Shown: positions 15,983-24,897 of the stretch, piece by piece | Position numbering within the stretch: position 1 is the stretch's first letter | Layout of the letters: the number at the start of each line of letters is the position of its first letter | DNA from: Streptomyces drozdowiczii | GTDB taxonomy: Bacteria > Actinomycetota > Actinomycetes > Streptomycetales > Streptomycetaceae | DNA length: 64,000 nucleotides | Direction: 5' to 3' | Assembly: GCF_026167665.1 (NCBI RefSeq) | Contig: NZ_CP098740.1 | Coordinates: 6,138,001 to 6,202,000, forward strand | The notes under the pieces: generated by a model | What the model was told of the DNA's origin: nothing | The model's database searches: none | What the model saw: the letters and a program-made list of their open reading frames with translations, nothing else | Position numbers and translations under genes: made by a program

Positions 15983-17242
15983 GTGCCCATATCCGACGCC
16001 TTCGCCGCGCGCCTCGAACCCCTGCTGGGGGACCTGGTCGCCGCCTACGGAACGCCCTTCCACGTCTACGACGCCGCGGGCATCGCCGACACCTACCGCG
16101 CCATGACGGACGCCTTCGCGGGCGAGCCGTTCCGCCAGTACTTCGCGGTCAAGGCGCTGCCCAACCCGCACGTGCTGGCCCTGCTGCTCGCCGAGGGCAG
16201 CGGCCTCGACTGCGCCTCCCCGGTCGAGCTGGAACTCGCCGCCGGCCTCGGCGCGGGCCCCGGCGACACCGTGTTCACCTCCAACAACACCACCCGCGCC
16301 GAGTTCGAACTCGCCCTCAAAACCGGTTCGTTGATCACCTTCGACGACCGCACCGCCCTGGACCGCACCGACCCGCTGCCCGAGACGGTCGCCTTCCGCG
16401 TCTCCCCGCACGGCCTCGCGGCCGGGTCCCGCCTCATGGGCGACGCGCAGGCCACCAAGTTCGGCGTGCCGGTGGACCAGCTCGCCGACGCCTACCGGCA
16501 GGCCAAGGCGCGCGGCGCCCGCCGGTTCGGCATCCACGGCATGACCTGCGCCAACGAACTGGACGTGGACCGCGCCGCACGCGCCGCCACCGACGTCGTC
16601 GAACTCGGCGCGCGGATCGCCGAAGAGGTCGGCATCGAGCTGGACTACGTCAACGTCGGCGGCGGACTCGGCATCCCCTACCGCCCCGGCGACCGGCCCG
16701 TCGACTTCCGGCGCTACGCCGAGGCCGTCCTGGCCGCCCGCCGCGCCGCATTCCCGCGCTCGGCGCCCCGCATCCTCATGGAGTGCGGACGCTACGTCAC
16801 GGGACCGCACGGCGTCCTCGTCACCACCGTCGTCAACCGCTGCGGCAAGGGCCGGGAGATCGTCGGCGTCGACGCCTCCATGTCCGCCCTGATGCGCCCC
16901 GGCTTCTACGGCGCCTACCACCACGTCACCCTGCCCTTCGCGCACGGCCGCGCCCAGGCCCCGTACGACGTCGTGGGCTCCCTGTGCGAGAACATGGACA
17001 AGTTCGCGATCGACCGGCCGCTGCCCGACCCGCGCGAGGGCGACATCCTCCTCGTCCACGACACCGGCGCGCACGGCCTCGCGATGGGCTTCACCTACAA
17101 CGGCCGCCTGCGCCCCGCCGAACTCCTGCTCACCCGCGAGGGCGACGTCGTCGAGATCCGCCGCGCCGAGACCTACGACGACTACGTCGCCACCGTCCCC
17201 GACCGGCCGGGCCCCGTCCTCCCGGCCGCACGCCACGCCTGA
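15983..17242 (+). CDS. Diaminopimelate decarboxylase-like PLP enzyme (LysA/TabA family)
   Basis: The 419-residue fold-type III enzyme shows the PLP lysine in QYFAVKALPNP (Lys57), the glycine-rich VNVGGGLGIPY phosphate site and the active-site Cys in GSLCENMDKFAIDR (about Cys335). The last replaces the CES-D-D motif of standard LysA. It also has HDTGAHG near the C-terminus. Differences around the Cys motif suggest a modified substrate. Tabtoxin clusters contain tabA, a lysA relative. BtrK in butirosin shows that the family can also act on ACP-bound amino acids. Here it is coupled with the DapD-like gene 13 nt downstream. Confidence 0.85.
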   Translation: MPISDAFAARLEPLLGDLVAAYGTPFHVYDAAGIADTYRAMTDAFAGEPFRQYFAVKALPNPHVLALLLAEGSGLDCASPVELELAAGLGAGPGDTVFTSNNTTRAEFELALKTGSLITFDDRTALDRTDPLPETVAFRVSPHGLAAGSRLMGDAQATKFGVPVDQLADAYRQAKARGARRFGIHGMTCANELDVDRAARAATDVVELGARIAEEVGIELDYVNVGGGLGIPYRPGDRPVDFRRYAEAVLAARRAAFPRSAPRILMECGRYVTGPHGVLVTTVVNRCGKGREIVGVDASMSALMRPGFYGAYHHVTLPFAHGRAQAPYDVVGSLCENMDKFAIDRPLPDPREGDILLVHDTGAHGLAMGFTYNGRLRPAELLLTREGDVVEIRRAETYDDYVATVPDRPGPVLPAARHA

Positions 17243-17255
17243 CAGGAGCGCCCCC

Positions 17256-18077
17256 ATGTACTCCCGACCGCTCATCGAGGACGCCTTCGCCCGCAGGGCC
17301 GAGCTGACCGAAGCCGAACTCGCCGCGCTCGCCCCGCACGTCGAGGCCGGGATCGACGCGCTCGACCGCGGCGAACTGCGCGCCGCGCACCCCGTGGACG
17401 GCTCCTGGGCCGCCGACCCCTTCGTCAAGAAGCTGATCCTGCTCTCCTTCCCCCTCGGCGAGAACGCCGTCGCCGAGGCGGGCGCGGGACTGCCGAAGAG
17501 CTACGACAAGATCCCGCTGAAGTTCGCGCACTGGCAGGAGGCCGACTTCCAGAAGGCCGCCATCCGGGTGGTGCCCGGCGCGGTCGTCCGGCGCGGCGCG
17601 CACATCGGCCCCGGCGCCGTCCTCATGCCCTCCTTCGTCAACATCGGCGCCCACGTCGGCGCGGGCACGATGATCGACACCTGGGCGACGGTCGGCTCCT
17701 GCGCCCAGGTGGGCGAGCGCTGCCACATCTCCGGCGGCGCGGGCCTCGGCGGCGTGCTCGAACCCATCGGCGACAGCCCCGTCGTCATCGAGGACGACGT
17801 CTTCGTCGGGGCCCGCAGCGAGATCGCCGAGGGCGTACGGGTACGGCGCGGCGCGGTCATCGGCATGGGCGTCTACCTGGGCGCCTCCACCCCGATCGTG
17901 GACCGCGCGACGGGCGAGGTGACCCGCGGCGAGGTCCCCGAGGACGCCGTCGTCGTGCCCGGCACCCGCACCGACCCCCGCAACCCCGGCCTCGCCACGT
18001 ACGCCGCGGTCATCGTGAAGTACGCCGACGAGCGCACCCGCGGCAAGACGGCCCTGAACGACCTGGTGCGGGACTGA
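17256..18077 (+). CDS. Tetrahydrodipicolinate N-succinyl/acetyltransferase-like protein (DapD/TabB family)
   Basis: The 273-residue protein has an N-terminal helical domain and a left-handed beta-helix made of hexapeptide repeats (GAVVRRGAHIGPGAVLMPSFVNIG and on, about 108-215), with PKSYDKIPLKFAHW before it. This is the Escherichia coli DapD type. Actinobacterial primary lysine pathways are known to use a different, longer DapD, so this copy looks acquired for secondary metabolism, like tabB of Pseudomonas. It should acylate an open-chain tetrahydrodipicolinate-derived amine before transamination by the next gene product. Confidence 0.87.
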   Translation: MYSRPLIEDAFARRAELTEAELAALAPHVEAGIDALDRGELRAAHPVDGSWAADPFVKKLILLSFPLGENAVAEAGAGLPKSYDKIPLKFAHWQEADFQKAAIRVVPGAVVRRGAHIGPGAVLMPSFVNIGAHVGAGTMIDTWATVGSCAQVGERCHISGGAGLGGVLEPIGDSPVVIEDDVFVGARSEIAEGVRVRRGAVIGMGVYLGASTPIVDRATGEVTRGEVPEDAVVVPGTRTDPRNPGLATYAAVIVKYADERTRGKTALNDLVRD

Positions 18078-18080
18078 CCC

Positions 18081-19292
18081 ATGACCCCCCTCGCCAGCGC
18101 CTTCGCCCGGCTGCGCGCCCTGCACCACGGCATCGACGCCCCGGCCGGACTCGCCCCCGTCCACCTCCACCTGGGCGAGTCCCGGCTCGGCGCGGGCGCC
18201 GTCGACGCCACGCTCCTCGCCGACGCCGACGGCTGGGCCCGCTACCCCGTCCTCGGCGGCACCCCCGAGCTGCGCGCGGCGTACACGGGGTGGCTGCGCC
18301 GCAGGTTCGCGGCGGGGCGGCTGCTGGACCGGCGCACCGTCGCGGTCGAGCCCACCCCGGGCACCAAGCAGGCCGTGGCCGTGGCGGTCGCCCGCGCGGT
18401 CGAGCGGGTGCGCGGCGCGGGCGGCGGGGGCGGCGGGGCGGCCGTGGTCATGCCCAACCCGTTCTACCCGACCTACCACGCCGCCACCGAGGCCGTCGGC
18501 GCGCGGCCGGTGTTCTACGACCCGCGCGGCGGGGGCCCTGCACTGCGCGCCGCCGTCGCCGCGGCCGGGGCGCCGGTCGCCGCGGTCGTCGTCTGCGACC
18601 CGGGCAACCCGCGCGGCGAACTCCTTGACCCGGGCTTCCTGCGCACCGCCACCCGCGCCGCCGTCGCCCGGGACGCCCTGCTCCTGGTCGACGAGTGCTA
18701 CACCGACCTGTGGCTCACCCACCCGGCGGCCGGGTACCTCACGCTCGTGGAGCGGGGCGTGCTGGAACCGGACCGGTTCCTCGTCCTGCACACCCTGTCC
18801 AAGCGCTCCGGCGCACCGGGGCTGCGCAGCGGCTTCGTCACCGGCGACCCCGCGACCGTCGCCGACTATGCCCGGCACAACCAGGCGTGCGGCGTCTCCA
18901 CCCCGCTGCCGGTGTGCGCCGCCGCGGCCCTGCTGTGGGACGACGACGCCCACGTCGAGCGGGCCCGCGCCGCACTCGCTGCCAACTGGGCCCTCGCCGA
19001 CCGGCTGCTGGCCGACGTCCCCGGCTACCGCCGCGCCGACGCCGGGTTCTTCCTCTGGCTGCCCGTCGACGACGACGAGGCCGCCGCCCGCCACCTCTGG
19101 CGCGACCAGGCGCTGTCCGTCATGCCCGGCCGCTACCTGGCCGCCGAAGGGCCCGACGGCACCAACCCGGGCGCCGGACACCTGCGCGTCGCCCTCGTGC
19201 ACGACGGGCCGCTGATGCGCAGGGCACTGCTGCGCCTGCGCGCCGGCCTGACCCGAACCGACCCCCTTCTCCGCGAGGACGTCCCCGCATGA
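18081..19292 (+). CDS. Class I/II aminotransferase (DapC-like)
   Basis: The 403-residue fold-type I enzyme has the PLP lysine in LHTLSKRSGAPGLRSGF (lysine about 237), DPGNPRGELL in place of the usual NPxNPTG, and DECYTDLW as the cofactor-binding Asp-Tyr motif. Its place directly after the DapD-like gene (3-nt gap) fits an N-succinyl- or N-acetyl-diaminopimelate aminotransferase step, which in a tabtoxin-type route would install or remove the side-chain amine. A Gly-rich insertion near residue 115 is unusual. Confidence 0.85.
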   Translation: MTPLASAFARLRALHHGIDAPAGLAPVHLHLGESRLGAGAVDATLLADADGWARYPVLGGTPELRAAYTGWLRRRFAAGRLLDRRTVAVEPTPGTKQAVAVAVARAVERVRGAGGGGGGAAVVMPNPFYPTYHAATEAVGARPVFYDPRGGGPALRAAVAAAGAPVAAVVVCDPGNPRGELLDPGFLRTATRAAVARDALLLVDECYTDLWLTHPAAGYLTLVERGVLEPDRFLVLHTLSKRSGAPGLRSGFVTGDPATVADYARHNQACGVSTPLPVCAAAALLWDDDAHVERARAALAANWALADRLLADVPGYRRADAGFFLWLPVDDDEAAARHLWRDQALSVMPGRYLAAEGPDGTNPGAGHLRVALVHDGPLMRRALLRLRAGLTRTDPLLREDVPA

Positions 19293-20536
19293 CGCTGACA
19301 CGACCCGACGACAAGCCGCTCCTGCTGATCATCACCAGCGGGCTGCGGCGCTACCGCGAGTACCTGCTGGCCTCCATCGCGGGCCGCTACCGCGTCCACC
19401 TCATCGACGCGACCGCCCCCACCTGGGAACTCCCGTACCTGTCCGGCCACTCCGTGGTCCCCGACACGGGCGCGGGACCCGTCCTCGCCGCGGCCAGGGA
19501 GGTCGCGGCCCGGCAGCCGGTGGCCGGGGTCATGAGCTGGCACGAGGAGCACATCGTGCAGGCGGCCCTGGTCGCCGGGGAACTCGGCCTGCCCGGCACC
19601 CCGCCCGACGCGGTCCGCCGCTGCCGCGACAAGTACGCCACCCGCACGGCACTGGCCGAAGCAGACCTGCCCCAGCCGGAGTTCGCCCTCGCCGGCAGCC
19701 TCGAAGAGGCGCTCGCCGCCGCCGACAAGCTCGGCTGGCCCGTCGTCATCAAGCCGCGCGCCGCGGGCGGCAGCCAGGGCGTCGTCCTGGTCCACGACGC
19801 CGACGAGCTGGCCGACCAGTTCGCGGCCACCCGCGACGTCCACGTCCCGCACAACCCCGACTTCGCCGAACTGGTCCTCGTCGAGGAGTACCTGGACGCC
19901 CCCGAGGTCAGCGTCGACGCGGTCGTGCGCGAGGGCCGCGTCACCCCCCTGTTCGTGGGCCGCAAGGAGGTCGGCTTCCCGCCGTACTTCGAGGAGACCG
20001 GGCACCGCGTGTCCGCCGACGACCCGCTGCTCCACGACCCGCAGGCGCTGCGCCTGCTCACCGGCATCCACCGGGCGCTCGGCGTCACCGACGGCTGGAC
20101 CCACACCGAGCTGCGGCTCACCGCCGAAGGACCGAAGCTGATCGAGGTCAACGGCCGGGTCGGCGGGGACCTCATCCCCTACCTCGGTCTGCGCGCCACC
20201 GGCACCGACCCCGGCCTGGCCGCCGCCGATGTCGCCTGCGGGGCGGAGCCCGACACCGCGCCCCGCCGCGACGCCCACGCCGCGATCCGCTTCTTCTACC
20301 CGCCCGCCGACGACACCAGGATCGCCGCGCTCGACTTCGACCGCACCGAGCTACCCGCGGCCATCGACCTGCTGGAACCCCTGGTCGGCCCCGGCGACGT
20401 CGTCTCCCCGCCCCGCAAGGGGCTCATCGACGGCCGCATCGCCCTCGCCACCGCCGTCGCGGACACCGCCGCGGAGTGCGCCGCCGCCATCGACCACGCC
20501 GCGCGGGCGCTGCGGCTCACCGTGGAGGGCTCCTGA
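19289..20536 (+). CDS. ATP-grasp ligase 1 (carboxylate-amine ligase)
   Basis: The 415-residue protein carries ATP-grasp motifs: PVVIKPRAAGGSQGVVLV (ATP loop), LVLVEEYLDAPEVSVDA (lid region) and LIEVNGRVGGDLIPYLG (Mg/ATP Glu-Asn). This matches L-amino-acid ligases of the BacD/TblF kind. ATG overlaps the aminotransferase stop (ATGA). In the tabtoxin system TblF joins tabtoxinine-beta-lactam to threonine, which also protects the producer. This gene is one of three candidates for that peptide bond. Confidence 0.87.
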   Translation: MTLTRPDDKPLLLIITSGLRRYREYLLASIAGRYRVHLIDATAPTWELPYLSGHSVVPDTGAGPVLAAAREVAARQPVAGVMSWHEEHIVQAALVAGELGLPGTPPDAVRRCRDKYATRTALAEADLPQPEFALAGSLEEALAAADKLGWPVVIKPRAAGGSQGVVLVHDADELADQFAATRDVHVPHNPDFAELVLVEEYLDAPEVSVDAVVREGRVTPLFVGRKEVGFPPYFEETGHRVSADDPLLHDPQALRLLTGIHRALGVTDGWTHTELRLTAEGPKLIEVNGRVGGDLIPYLGLRATGTDPGLAAADVACGAEPDTAPRRDAHAAIRFFYPPADDTRIAALDFDRTELPAAIDLLEPLVGPGDVVSPPRKGLIDGRIALATAVADTAAECAAAIDHAARALRLTVEGS

Positions 20537-20537
20537 C

Positions 20538-21743
20538 GTGCACATCCTCGTCATGCACCGGGTGCCCGACCCCTTCGCGCGCTACGCGGACAACCTCGAC
20601 CACGCCCGCCACCGGGTCACGTACGTCAGCACCCCCGAGCGGGCCGCCACCCTGCCCGCCGACGTCCCCGCCCTGCGCCTCGAACGCCCCGGCACCGGCG
20701 ACACCGCGGCCGAGGTCGTCGCCGCCGTCCACGACCTGCCGCGCCCCGACCTCGTCGTCGCCCTGTCCGAGTACGACCTGCTGCCCGCCGCCCGCGTGCG
20801 CGAGGCCCTCGGCGTCCCCGGCCCGCGCGTCGCCGACGTGCTGCCCACCCGCGACAAGGTCGTCATGAAGGCCGCCGTCGCCGCCGCGGGCCTGCGCACC
20901 CCGCGCTACGCCCCGCTGGCCCGCGCCCTCGCCTCCGGGGTGGAGTGGACGGGACGCACCGTCCTCAAGCCGCTCGCGGGCGCGTCCAGCGAGGGCGTCA
21001 CCGCCTACCCCACGGTCAGGGAGGCCCTCGACGCGGTGCGCGGCGGGGCCGTGGCCGTGGACGTCGACGACCACGAGGTCGAGGAGTTCGTCGAAGGGGA
21101 CGTCGTGCACGTCGACGGCGTGCTCGCCGACGGCCGCCCGCTCGCCGTCCAGGCGAGCCGGTACGTCGGCACCTGCCTCGGCTACGCGCAGGGCGCGCCG
21201 CTCGGCTCCCTGCAGGTCGACACCCCGCCCGCCACCGTCGACTTCACGCTGGCCTGCCTGCGCGCGGTCGGCATCACCGAGGGCCCCTTCCACCTGGAGG
21301 CCATCGAGACCGCCGACGGCCCGGTCTTCCTCGAAGTGGGCGCGCGCGTCGGGGGAGCGGACGTGTCCGACACCTTCGAACTGGCCACCGGCGTGCACAT
21401 GTCGTCGGTCCACCTGCGCCTGCTCACCGGCGAGTCGCACGTCCCGGCCGCCGCACCCGCCGCGGCCCCCGACGCCCGCTACGGCTGGTTCGTCGTCCCC
21501 GGCCACACGCTGGGCTCGCGCTTCTGCCGCGTCGAGGGCGAGAAGCCCTTCCGCGACGACCCGCTGGTGCACCGCTGGGTGCAGCGCGCCCCGCACGAAC
21601 CGGTGAAGACCGCCGTCACCTACGCGGACGCCGACGTCCCGCTCGCAGGCGTCGTGGGCCCCGCGCCCAGCGCCGTACTCGAACGCTTCCTCACCGACCT
21701 CTTCGCCTCGGTGACCGTCGCCCCCGGGGAGGACCCGCGATGA
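20538..21743 (+). CDS. ATP-grasp ligase 2
   Basis: The 401-residue protein has a Rossmann-like start (HILVMHRVPDPFARY), RTVLKPLAGASSEGVTAYP (ATP loop), EEFVEGDVVHVDGVLADG and the metal-binding VFLEVGARVGGADVSDTFE. It is related to ligase 1 but clearly diverged, so it probably uses a different amine or acid. GTG lies one base after the stop of ligase 1. It may add a second amino acid or build another amide bond of the final peptide. Confidence 0.85.
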   Translation: MHILVMHRVPDPFARYADNLDHARHRVTYVSTPERAATLPADVPALRLERPGTGDTAAEVVAAVHDLPRPDLVVALSEYDLLPAARVREALGVPGPRVADVLPTRDKVVMKAAVAAAGLRTPRYAPLARALASGVEWTGRTVLKPLAGASSEGVTAYPTVREALDAVRGGAVAVDVDDHEVEEFVEGDVVHVDGVLADGRPLAVQASRYVGTCLGYAQGAPLGSLQVDTPPATVDFTLACLRAVGITEGPFHLEAIETADGPVFLEVGARVGGADVSDTFELATGVHMSSVHLRLLTGESHVPAAAPAAAPDARYGWFVVPGHTLGSRFCRVEGEKPFRDDPLVHRWVQRAPHEPVKTAVTYADADVPLAGVVGPAPSAVLERFLTDLFASVTVAPGEDPR

Positions 21744-22282
21744 CCCTCACCCCCCGCCTCGTCGTGGCGTCCCGCACCGCGGACGGCACCTCCGCCGTCA
21801 CCGGCGACGGGCCCGTGCCCGCCGTCACCGTGGCCGCCTGGCCCGGGTCGCGCTTCCACCTGGCCTGGGGGACGCCGGACGGCGGTGCCCGGGTCGGCGA
21901 AGGACCGGCCGCGCCCGTGACCCTGCCCTTCTTCCCCGGACCCGGCGGCACCCGGCTGCTGTTCGCCCGCTACGAGCCGCAGTCCGCCACGCCCGCGCCC
22001 GCCGGCGACCCCGAGGAGCACGCCGCCGAGGTCCGCGAGCGGCTGCCGGGCCTGTGGGAGGTCTTCGAACCCGGCGGCACCGGCATGCACACCACCGACA
22101 CCGTCGACTACGGCGTCTGCCTGGAGGGCGAGCTGCACCTCGAACTCGACGACGGCGAAGAGGTCCTGGTCACCCCGGGCACCTGCGTCGTCCAGCTCGG
22201 CACCCGCCACACCTGGCACAACCGGGGCACCAGCGCCGCCCTGATGTGCTTCGTCGGCATCGGCGCCGAGCGCGAGAGCTGA
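21740..22282 (+). CDS. Cupin-domain protein
   Basis: The 180-residue protein has a C-terminal cupin barrel (about 105-175): GTGMHTTDTVDYGVCLEGELHLELDDGEE, then RHTWHNRG, with two or three His positioned for a metal. The N-terminal half is beta-rich and unassigned. ATG overlaps the ligase 2 stop. Cupins of this type can be isomerases, dioxygenases or ligand-binding proteins, so the role is open. Confidence 0.75.
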   Translation: MTLTPRLVVASRTADGTSAVTGDGPVPAVTVAAWPGSRFHLAWGTPDGGARVGEGPAAPVTLPFFPGPGGTRLLFARYEPQSATPAPAGDPEEHAAEVRERLPGLWEVFEPGGTGMHTTDTVDYGVCLEGELHLELDDGEEVLVTPGTCVVQLGTRHTWHNRGTSAALMCFVGIGAERES

Positions 22283-22295
22283 TCGGAGGCGACCC

Positions 22296-23690
22296 ATGGA
22301 CCCCAAGGCAGCGGTGCGGTCGTGGCTGCCCGCGGGCGGCCCCGCCCGCAGGCTCGTCGCGGCCGCGCTCGTCGACTCCCTCGGCACCGGCCTGTTCCTC
22401 GCCGGATCGGCCCTCTTCTTCACCCGCGCCCTCGGCCTGTCCACCGTGCAGGTCGGCATCGGCCTGTCCCTGACCGGCCTGGCCGGGTTCCTCGGCATGG
22501 TGCCCACCGGCCGCCTCGCCGACCGCATCGGCGGCAAACGCGCCCTGGTCGCCCTCTACCTGTGGCGCGGCGCCTGCTTCTGCGTCTACCCCTTCGCCCG
22601 CGAACCTGAGGTCTTCTACGTCGTCGCCTTCCTCATCGGCGTCGCCGAGTGGGGCGGCGGGCCGATCGTGCAGGGCATCGTGGGCGCGGTCGAGGGCGAC
22701 GCGGCCCGGGTGCGCACCATGGCGGTGATCGCCTCCGTGCGCAACGTCGGCTTCAGCGCGGGCGCGGTGCTCGCCTCCCTGGTCCTCGCGCTGGACGACA
22801 CCACGGCGTTCTCCGCACTGGTGCTCGCCGACGCGCTGACCTTCTTCGCCGCGGCGGCCGTGCTGACCCGGCTGCCCGCCGCCGCCAACGTCCGCTCCCC
22901 GCGCGCCCGCGACGGCCGCGCACCGACCCGGGTGCGCGACCCGCGCTTCCTGGCGCTGGCGTTCCTCAACGGGGTGCTGTTCCTGCACTCGGTGCTGCTC
23001 GCCGCCGCGCTCCCGCTCTGGATCGCGACCCGCACCGAGGCGCCCACCTGGGTCATCGGCGGCGTCGTCGTCCTCAACACCGCCCTGGTCATCCTGCTCC
23101 AGGTGCGCCTGAGCGGCGGCGCCGACGACCTGCGCAACGCCGCCAGGCGCCAGCGCTGGGCGGGCTGGTGCCTGGCGGCCTGCTGCCTGCTCACCGCGCT
23201 GACCGCGCGGGTCGGCCCGGTCGCGGCGACGGTCCTGGTGGCCGCCGCCACCCTGGTGCTCACGCTGGGCGAGATCTGGCAGTCGGTCGGCGCCTGGCGC
23301 CTGTCGTACGCGCTTTCGCCGCCGGAGTCGCGCGCCTACCACCTGTCGGTGTACGAGCTGGGCACCAGCGCCGCGTCGGCCGTGGGACCGGCCCTGATCA
23401 CCTGGGCGGTCGCCGGGAACGGCACGACCGGCTGGGCGGCCCTGGCCGCGGGCTTCGCGGTGGCCGGGTCGTTGGTGGTCGTGATCGCGGCGGGCGCCGC
23501 CCGGGGCATCCGCACCCCCGAACCGCCCGGGAAGGCGCACGAGCCGCACGAGACGCCGCACGAGACGGCCCCCGAGCCACCCGCGACGGCGCATGAACCA
23601 CAAAAGCTACATGCGCTACATGAGCCATCTGGGCCACACAAGGCTCACGAGCCGCGTGAGCCGCACGAGACCATCGCGAAGGAGAGGTGA
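22296..23690 (+). CDS. MFS transporter with a His/Pro/Glu-rich C-terminal tail
   Basis: The 464-residue protein has about 11-12 membrane segments and the MFS loop motif GRLADRIGGKRALV (residues about 70-83). It is the likely exporter of the product, corresponding in context to TblR of the tabtoxin cluster. The last about 50 residues form a hydrophilic tail with repeated HEP, HET and HE units, probably cytosolic; such runs can bind metals. GGAGG lies upstream of ATG 22296, and the stop overlaps the upstream region of ligase 3. Confidence 0.85.
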   Translation: MDPKAAVRSWLPAGGPARRLVAAALVDSLGTGLFLAGSALFFTRALGLSTVQVGIGLSLTGLAGFLGMVPTGRLADRIGGKRALVALYLWRGACFCVYPFAREPEVFYVVAFLIGVAEWGGGPIVQGIVGAVEGDAARVRTMAVIASVRNVGFSAGAVLASLVLALDDTTAFSALVLADALTFFAAAAVLTRLPAAANVRSPRARDGRAPTRVRDPRFLALAFLNGVLFLHSVLLAAALPLWIATRTEAPTWVIGGVVVLNTALVILLQVRLSGGADDLRNAARRQRWAGWCLAACCLLTALTARVGPVAATVLVAAATLVLTLGEIWQSVGAWRLSYALSPPESRAYHLSVYELGTSAASAVGPALITWAVAGNGTTGWAALAAGFAVAGSLVVVIAAGAARGIRTPEPPGKAHEPHETPHETAPEPPATAHEPQKLHALHEPSGPHKAHEPREPHETIAKER

Positions 23691-23698
23691 TCCATCCC

Positions 23699-24897
23699 AT
23701 GGAGGGGCAGAGACTGCTGCTGGTCGGGGTGGGCATGACCGGACGGCCCTACCTCGAAGCGGCCCGGCGCCTCGGCGTACGGGTCCACGCCGTGGAGACG
23801 GAGCCGAGGGCCGCGGACCTGGCCGGGGTCGCCGACGACGTCACGGTCTGCCGGGGCGGCTCGGACGAGCTGTGGTACGAGGCCGCCAGCGCGGCGGTGC
23901 GCCACGCACGCCCTGACGGCGTGGTCGCCTTCAGCGAACCCCATGTCCTGGCCGCCGCTCTCGTCCAGGACGAACTGGGCCTCCCCGGACCCTCGTTGAG
24001 GGCCGCCGTCCTGTCGCGCAACAAGGCGCTCCAGCGGGGCCGGTTCGCCGCCGCGAGCATCGGCCAGCCCGACTTCATGGTCGCCGACCGGCTCGGCGAC
24101 GGCCGCGACTGGGCCGCCGAACGCCTGCCCGTCGTCGTCAAGCCGCTGTCCTCCGCGGGCAGCGCGGGCGTCGAACTCGTCATGGACCAGGGCGCGTTCG
24201 AGAAGGTGGTGGCCCGCAGGGACGACGAGGGCCGGCTCCTCGTGGAGCGCGCGGCGGCGGGCCCCGAGTACAGCTGGGAGGCGCTCGTCCGCGACGGCGA
24301 GGTGTGGTTCGCCAACCTCACCGCCAAGGAGACCACGGGCCCGCCGTACTTCGTGGAGGTCGCGCACCGCGTCGCCACCGAGGTCGACGCCCCCACCCGC
24401 GCCACGGTCGACCGGCTGGGCGCCGAGGTCCTTGCCGCGCTCGGCATGCGCACCGGCATCGTGCACCTGGAGTTCCGCCTCACCGCCCGCGGCCCCTCGG
24501 TCATGGAGGTCGCCGTGCGCACGCCGGGCGACCACCTGATGGACCTGCTCGGCGACGCGTACGGCATCGACTGGTACGAGATGGTCGTGCGCCTGGCCCT
24601 GGGCGCCGACCTGCCGGGCCCCCGGCCGCCCCGCTGCGCCGCACCGCAAGCTACCTGCCCGCGGCCCGCCCCGGCACCGTCACCGAGATCCGCGGCCTCG
24701 ACGAGGTGCTGGCCCACCCGCACGTCGTGGCGGCGCGGGTGACGGCGGCACCCGGGGACGCGGTCGCCCCGGCCCGCTCCTCCGTCGAGCGCGTCGGCCA
24801 TGTGCTGCTCTCGGCCCCCGACCCCGGCTCGCTCGAGGTCGCCCTCGACGACGTGCGCAGCACGCTGCGGGTGGCGACGCGCCTCGGCGCGCCCTGA
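23699..24897 (+). CDS. ATP-grasp ligase 3 (frameshifted in this assembly)
   Basis: The frame breaks at the CCCCC of 24619-24623. One added C joins LGADLPGP to PAAPLRRTASYLPAARPG and gives about 399 residues. Motifs: PVVVKPLSSAGSAGVEL (ATP loop), LLVERAAAGPEYSWEALVRDG, and HLEFRLTARGPSVMEVAVRTPGD (metal-binding Glu). The C-terminal part is the small domain typical of BacD-like ligases. AGGTGA (23685-23690) places the start at ATG 23699. It overlaps the next gene by one base (TGATG). Together with ligases 1 and 2 it suggests a product with more than one peptide bond, or alternative protecting groups. Confidence 0.82.

Noticed and set aside
15983..19292. Primary lysine biosynthesis operon
   Set aside because: The DapD is of the non-actinobacterial type, DapA, DapB and DapE are missing, and the genes are embedded in an operon with ligases and an exporter.
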